Positions 6,767 through 9,836 of a DNA stretch of 9,836 bases are shown piece by piece (positions within the stretch are counted from its first letter, which is position 1; each line of letters begins with the position of its first letter). The notes beneath the pieces were generated by a model, which saw nothing but the letters and a program-made list of their open reading frames with translations, had not been told where the DNA came from and did no database searches. Both the position numbers and the translations under genes were made by a program. Source of the stretch: Desulfobacterales bacterium (lineage in GTDB: Bacteria; Desulfobacterota; Desulfobacteria; Desulfobacterales; UBA5852); assembly GCA_016735415.1 (NCBI GenBank), contig JAERRP010000855.1:1-9836 (forward strand). Direction: 5' to 3'.

Positions 6767-7243
6767 TCAATGCATATCCGTCACACCGACTTTCCGAAGA
6801 CAGATCAACCGGGTGGGCTGCCAACCCAGTTGATCATAAAAATCCAGGGCGGGTTGATTGCCGCGATCGGCCAGCAACTGAAGGCGCTTCAGGCCGCGTT
6901 CAGCCGCCCATGAACCGAGTGCGGACATCAGACGCCGGCCGACCCCGCGGTTGCGGCAGTCTTCACGGACCACGACATCTTCCACCAGCCCCACGTGTCC
7001 GCCCTCGGCGGTGGAGATCAGGATCTGGACCGTTGCCATGGCAATAACCCGGCCGTCGGCTTCCGCCACGAGAATACGGCGATGCTTGCCGCATCCATCC
7101 AGAAAACGTTTCAACCCCCGCCGTTGGCGGTCCGGATCGGGGGGAAAGTCATTTTCAATGACAAACAGCGCCTGCAGTAACGAAACCATGGCATCCAGGT
7201 CTTCCCACGTTGCAGGACGGATCGTCAGCATCTTTGTATCCAT
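6767..7243 (-). CDS. GNAT-family N-acetyltransferase
   Basis: A 158-residue single-domain GCN5-related acetyltransferase that would transfer an acetyl group from acetyl-CoA to an amine. Visible features are the N-terminal [16 protein letters not shown], the beta-4 strand [13 protein letters not shown] (85-97), the acetyl-CoA pyrophosphate-binding loop RNRGVGRRL (97-105) and the C-terminal [15 protein letters not shown] typical of the fold. The ATG at 7243 has AAAGGAG upstream at good spacing. The start lies inside the 3' end of modC (89 bp overlap), and the stop is about 8 bp before the nifV remnant, so it belongs to the mod transcript. The substrate cannot be predicted, and a direct role in molybdate uptake or nitrogen fixation is not evident. 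Confidence 0.9.
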   Translation of the reverse strand: MDTKMLTIRPATWEDLDAMVSLLQALFVIENDFPPDPDRQRRGLKRFLDGCGKHRRILVAEADGRVIAMATVQILISTAEGGHVGLVEDVVVREDCRNRGVGRRLMSALGSWAAERGLKRLQLLADRGNQPALDFYDQLGWQPTRLICLRKVGVTDMH

Positions 7244-7985
7244 GGGGTTCTCCTTTCATCCGACAAAGGTAATCAGTAACCCAGCGTTGCTTGGCGTCCG
7301 TATCCTCGCGCAAGAAATGTCGGATTTCCACAACCTTTCCGTTGCGATAGGTGACCAGGGTTTCGGCAACCATGGCGATGTCGTCCGCATCGTGGGTCAC
7401 CATGATCATAGGCGTGTCGAATGTCTCCAATACGCGTAACAACTCCTCGCGCATACATAGCCGCAACGGTTGATCAAGGGCGCTGAAAGGCTCGTCGAGC
7501 AGGAGGATGCGCGGTCTGGTGGCCAGGGCGCGGGCCATGGCCGTCCGCTGCTTTTGTCCCCCCGAGAGGACTGTCGGCCGGCACTTCGCCAGCTTGCTCA
7601 GACCGAAGCATTCGAGGAGCCTGGCCACCCGGCGAGCATCCTCCCGGCTCACCCGCCCAAAGAAGGGCTTCAGGCCGAAGGCCACGTTTTCCTGCACCGT
7701 GCGGTGCGGGAAAAGGGCATAATCCTGGAAGACATATCCGATACCGCGACGACGCGACGGTACGTTCACACCGGCCCTGGCGTCGAAAAGTACGTCACCG
7801 TTTACGGCAATACGTCCCGCATCAGGGGAAAGCAGACCGGCGATGGCCTGCAGCGTCAACGTCTTGCCCGATCCCGATGGGCCGAACAGCACCAAGGCGC
7901 GGTTTGTGGCGGTGAATTGCGATCGAAGGGTAAATTCCTCTCCGGCACCCCGCATCTTTTTGACGATATTGATTTCGAATTCCAT
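7155..7985 (-). CDS. modC: Molybdate ABC transporter ATP-binding protein
   Basis: A 276-residue ABC ATPase that powers molybdate import through ModB. It shows Walker A GPSGSGKT (35-42), Q-loop YVFQDYALFPH with Gln87, signature LSGGQKQR (140-147), Walker B ILLLDEPFSALD (160-171) and switch His198 (MVTHD). It lacks the C-terminal TOBE/MOP molybdate-sensing domain of classical ModC (about 350 residues), as many short ModC forms do. The gene order modB-modA-modC and 17 bp after modA fix the identity despite general similarity to sulfate and other importers. The last 30 or so residues overlap the GNAT gene in another frame, an unusually long overlap. The tail after [12 protein letters not shown] looks unlike an ordered domain, so a 3' frameshift or stop loss is possible. 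No clear Shine-Dalgarno precedes the ATG. Confidence 0.88.
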   Translation of the reverse strand: MEFEINIVKKMRGAGEEFTLRSQFTATNRALVLFGPSGSGKTLTLQAIAGLLSPDAGRIAVNGDVLFDARAGVNVPSRRRGIGYVFQDYALFPHRTVQENVAFGLKPFFGRVSREDARRVARLLECFGLSKLAKCRPTVLSGGQKQRTAMARALATRPRILLLDEPFSALDQPLRLCMREELLRVLETFDTPMIMVTHDADDIAMVAETLVTYRNGKVVEIRHFLREDTDAKQRWVTDYLCRMKGEPHGYKDADDPSCNVGRPGCHGFVTAGAVCH

Positions 7986-8002
7986 TACAATCAGGCAAGT
8001 CG

Positions 8003-8767
8003 TTACGGCCGTTTGAAACCCTGAGCCTCGAGCAGAATCATACCCTCACTGCCGGTCACGAAATCAACGAAGACCTGTGCCAGGTTCGAAACAGCGCTGT
8101 CCTTGAGTACTGCAATAGGATATGTGACGGGCGCTTCTAGAGATATTTCCTGAATGATCACAACTTTGTCGCCCGCTTTCACCGTATCGGTCCGATAGAC
8201 GAACCCGCAATCCACCTCGTCCCGCGAGAGGTAATCCAACACCTGCCGCACGGTCTCGCAAAAAATGAACCTGGGCCTCAGCTTTGCGTAAATGCCCATC
8301 GCCGTGAGGGCCGATTCGGCGTACTGTCCGGCCGGCACGGTCTCGGGCGTGCCGATACCGATGCGTTTCACCCCGTTGTCGGTCAGATCGGATAAGGTCT
8401 TCACGCCCGCAGGGTTACCGACCGGCGCGGCTAGGACCAGGACGTTGTGCGCAAAAATCTTCACGGCATCTCCGGATACGAAGCCGGATTTCACAGCCTT
8501 GCGCATCCATTTGGGATTGGCCGAAGCATAAACGTCGGCCGGTGCACCCCGTTCGATCTGACGATACAACACGCCGGAAGAGGCGAAGTTCATGACCACG
8601 TCCACGCCCGGGTGGGCTGCCTCGAAGGCCGGTTCGATATCTTTGAACGCGGCGGTGAGACTGGCCGCGGCGGAAACGACGAGCGCTTCGGCACGGGCCA
8701 TGGGCTCCGGCACGGCTACCACGGCGGCTACTATAATTGCCAGTGCGACATGGATGATACGTTTCAT
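8003..8767 (-). CDS. modA: Periplasmic molybdate-binding protein
   Basis: A 254-residue substrate-binding protein that captures molybdate (or tungstate) and delivers it to ModB. The N-terminus is a Sec signal peptide: MKR, a hydrophobic core over residues 5-19, and a likely cleavage after ARA (residue 26). The mature part has the ModA hallmarks: VSAAASLTAAF (31-41) and NFASSG (60-65) with oxyanion-contacting serines, YASANPKWM, GTPETVPAGQYA (139-150) and CGFVYRTD (187-194), where Tyr191 is the usual ligand tyrosine. AAAGGAG lies before the ATG at 8767. It is 24 bp after modB and 17 bp before modC, so one transcript is likely. Length is normal. Confidence 0.94.
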   Translation of the reverse strand: MKRIIHVALAIIVAAVVAVPEPMARAEALVVSAAASLTAAFKDIEPAFEAAHPGVDVVMNFASSGVLYRQIERGAPADVYASANPKWMRKAVKSGFVSGDAVKIFAHNVLVLAAPVGNPAGVKTLSDLTDNGVKRIGIGTPETVPAGQYAESALTAMGIYAKLRPRFIFCETVRQVLDYLSRDEVDCGFVYRTDTVKAGDKVVIIQEISLEAPVTYPIAVLKDSAVSNLAQVFVDFVTGSEGMILLEAQGFKRP

Positions 8768-8791
8768 GGGATGCTCCTTTGCGCTTGGTCT

Positions 8792-9460
8792 TCAGAAATT
8801 CGGTTGCAGCAGGCGGCTCGTGCTAACGAGTATAACCAGACAGGCCAGGCTGATGACCACAACCAGAGCGTTGGCCAGCCCATCATCACCGGCTTGCACA
8901 GCGGAGTAGACCGCCAGGGAAAGGGTTTGCGTGCGACCGGGGAGATTGCCCGCGATCATGAGCGTGGCACCGAACTCACCCATGGCCCGTGCAAACGCGA
9001 GCATCGCTCCGGCAAGTACACCGCGGAACGCCAGGGGAAAAGAAACGCGCAGAAACACGGCCCATTCGTTCTGGCCGAGGGTCCGCGCCGCGTCTTCGTA
9101 TTGCTTGCTCACACCCTCCAGGGCGGCCCGGGCGGATTTGAATACCAACGGAAACGCTACCACAGTGGCGGCGACGGTCGCACCCTGCCAGGAGAACATA
9201 AGCGTGATGCCGAGAGTTTCCTGCAGCCACTGCCCGAGTATGCCGCGTCGGCCGATGAACACCAACAGATAATACCCGAGTACCGTCGGCGGCATGACCA
9301 GGGGCAGCGTACAGAGGGCGTCCACCACATCCCGGCCCGGAAACCGCCGGCGCGTGAGTATATACGCCATGGCCACACCCAGAATCAGGGCCGCCGCCGT
9401 GGCCAGTCCGGCTATCTTGAGGGTCAGCCACAATGGTAAGCCGAGCTTCAGGAGATCCAT
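8792..9460 (-). CDS. modB: Molybdate ABC transporter permease
   Basis: A 222-residue inner-membrane permease that forms the molybdate channel. It shows several hydrophobic segments (about 9-35, 52-76, 95-116, 150-170 and the C-terminus), the TLPLVMPPTVLGYYLL segment typical of ModB, and the cytoplasmic EAA coupling loop YEDAARTLGQNEWAVFLRVSFPLAFRGV (130-157) that contacts ModC. The frame can be extended to a GTG at 9520, but the added residues (about 20, polar) have no counterpart in ModB. The second of two adjacent ATGs (9460), with AGAAGG four bases upstream, starts the usual MDLL...PLWLTLK. It is the first gene of the modBAC group, an order different from the common modABC. Confidence 0.93.
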   Translation of the reverse strand: MDLLKLGLPLWLTLKIAGLATAAALILGVAMAYILTRRRFPGRDVVDALCTLPLVMPPTVLGYYLLVFIGRRGILGQWLQETLGITLMFSWQGATVAATVVAFPLVFKSARAALEGVSKQYEDAARTLGQNEWAVFLRVSFPLAFRGVLAGAMLAFARAMGEFGATLMIAGNLPGRTQTLSLAVYSAVQAGDDGLANALVVVISLACLVILVSTSRLLQPNF

Positions 9461-9464
9461 CATG

Positions 9465-9470
9465 CCTTCT
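9465..9470 (-). promoter_or_regulatory. Shine-Dalgarno for modB
   Basis: The minus strand reads AGAAGG, then CATG, then the ATG at 9460. The spacing is short but much better for 9460 than for the ATG directly before it, and the upstream GTG has no such site. Confidence 0.5.
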
Positions 9471-9585
9471 CGCCCGGGCTCAAGGTACGGATCGAAGCGT
9501 ATTCCGGAATTCTTATCCACCTTGCCAGCATGTCCATTGTCCTTTATCAGCCATTTTCAGTTCCCTGGGAAACCGGCCGCCACTC

Positions 9586-9766
9586 AGGGCTCGCGCAATA
9601 ATAACTTCACATTTTTGCATCTCCGCTTCAGCTCATCTCTGGCCGATGCTTCACTCCCAAAATCCTCGAAATAGCACGCTATTCCTGTGGTTTTGCTCTC
9701 TCGGATCAGCCAAACCTGGACCAAATCTGAGCGCCAATTCTGCGAAGTTATTTTTGCGAGAACCCT
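9586..9766. repeat. 181-bp full-length imperfect palindrome with terminal inverted repeats (MITE-like)
   Basis: The left end (9586-9608) begins AGGGCTCGCGCAATAATAAC. The right end (9744-9766), read on the other strand, begins AGGGTTCTCGCAAAAATAAC. The two 23-nt ends match at 20 positions. The exact midpoint, about 9676, is the near-perfect palindrome AATAGC-AC-GCTATT. Flanking arms also pair: AAAATCC against AAAACCA, TGGCCGAT against TGGCTGAT. The whole unit can therefore fold as one long hairpin. No coding capacity or transposase is evident. Target-site duplication is not obvious, but GAACCCT/AGGGTTC directly at the right end (9760-9778) forms an extra seven-base-pair hairpin. This is what a non-autonomous miniature element or a dispersed intergenic palindromic repeat looks like. 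Copy number cannot be judged from one window. Confidence 0.65.
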
Positions 9767-9778
9767 TAATTAGGGTTC
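9760..9778. repeat. Seven-base-pair hairpin at the right end of the palindromic element
   Basis: GAACCCT, loop TAATT, AGGGTTC. It repeats the terminal motif of the element outward, and it contains the stop codon of the partial gene entering from the right edge. It may be a relic of insertion or of a second, adjacent element end. No T-run follows on either strand. Confidence 0.5.
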
Positions 9779-9836
9779 ATCGGGTAAACCCGGAAAAAAT
9801 CATCCACGATCTTTTCCGCCAACTCCGGAATACAGG
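9766..9836 (-). CDS. C-terminal end of an unidentified gene
   Basis: A minus-strand frame enters from the right edge and gives 22 residues, CIPELAEKIVDDFFRVYPMN followed by Pro-Asn, before TAA at 9766-9768. The amphipathic, acidic helix-like composition reads like a real protein end, and the other two frames close earlier with less natural sequence. I do not recognise the family. The stop falls exactly at the terminal repeat of the 181-bp palindrome, so the native C-terminus may have been changed by that element. It may or may not share a transcript with modBAC. Confidence 0.4.
   Translation of the reverse strand, partial: CIPELAEKIVDDFFRVYPMNPN

Noticed and set aside
8447..9439. Long plus-strand open frame (about 330 codons) across modA and modB
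   Set aside because: It is antisense to two clearly recognisable GC-rich genes, has no family motif and is dominated by Gly/Arg/His residues, as expected of a shadow frame.
9461..9585. A NifA/sigma-54 or ModE-type site upstream of modB
   Set aside because: No TGGCAC-N5-TTGC or clear ModE-like palindrome is visible; TGGCAAGG occurs but without a matching -12 element.
1..9836. CRISPR arrays, tRNA/rRNA genes, complete insertion sequences
   Set aside because: No regularly spaced repeats, cloverleaf-like segments or transposase motifs (DDE, HUH, serine recombinase) were found on either strand.

Overview
The window looks like a piece of an anaerobic, metabolically versatile bacterial chromosome, most likely a Desulfobacterota (sulfate-reducing or syntrophic 'deltaproteobacterial') genome. 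This is inferred from a dense cluster of B12-dependent acyl-CoA mutases beside a molybdate-transport and homocitrate-synthase (nitrogen fixation) block. The species cannot be fixed from the sequence. Every gene I can support lies on the minus strand, so the text below follows transcription from right to left.

Right block (about 6.05-9.84 kb, clearly GC-richer): the last 22 codons of an unidentified gene at the right edge; a 181-bp full-length imperfect palindrome with about 23-nt terminal inverted repeats (MITE-like); then modB, modA and modC (a high-affinity molybdate ABC transporter), a GNAT acetyltransferase, and a broken homocitrate synthase (nifV-like). The nifV-like gene has lost most of its N-terminal half and carries a +1 frameshift at a run of five C. 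Molybdate uptake and homocitrate are both needed for nitrogenase FeMo-cofactor, so this reads as the decaying edge of a nif region.

Middle (about 5.3-6.05 kb): an AT-rich intergenic leader with no convincing gene, a TTGACA-type promoter candidate, a weak sigma-54-like site and a small hairpin near the nifV remnant.

Left block (1-5.3 kb, lower GC): a tight operon for adenosylcobalamin-dependent carbon-skeleton rearrangement. The order is a highly divergent mutase large subunit (L1), a B12-binding small subunit interrupted by an in-frame TAA (S1), a MeaB/ArgK-type GTPase chaperone, a second large subunit (L2) with ICM/HCM-like active-site residues, an intact small subunit (S2), and the first 43 residues of a third protein that resembles a mutase large-subunit N-terminus (L3, running off the left edge). 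L2 has Leu and Gln where methylmalonyl-CoA mutase has Tyr89 and Arg207, so it should not be a methylmalonyl-CoA mutase. L1 has also lost the otherwise conserved His244 (Asp instead). Two large subunits with altered pockets, probably a third, one usable B12 subunit and one chaperone suggest a pathway that isomerises unusual acyl-CoAs, possibly with S2 shared between large subunits.
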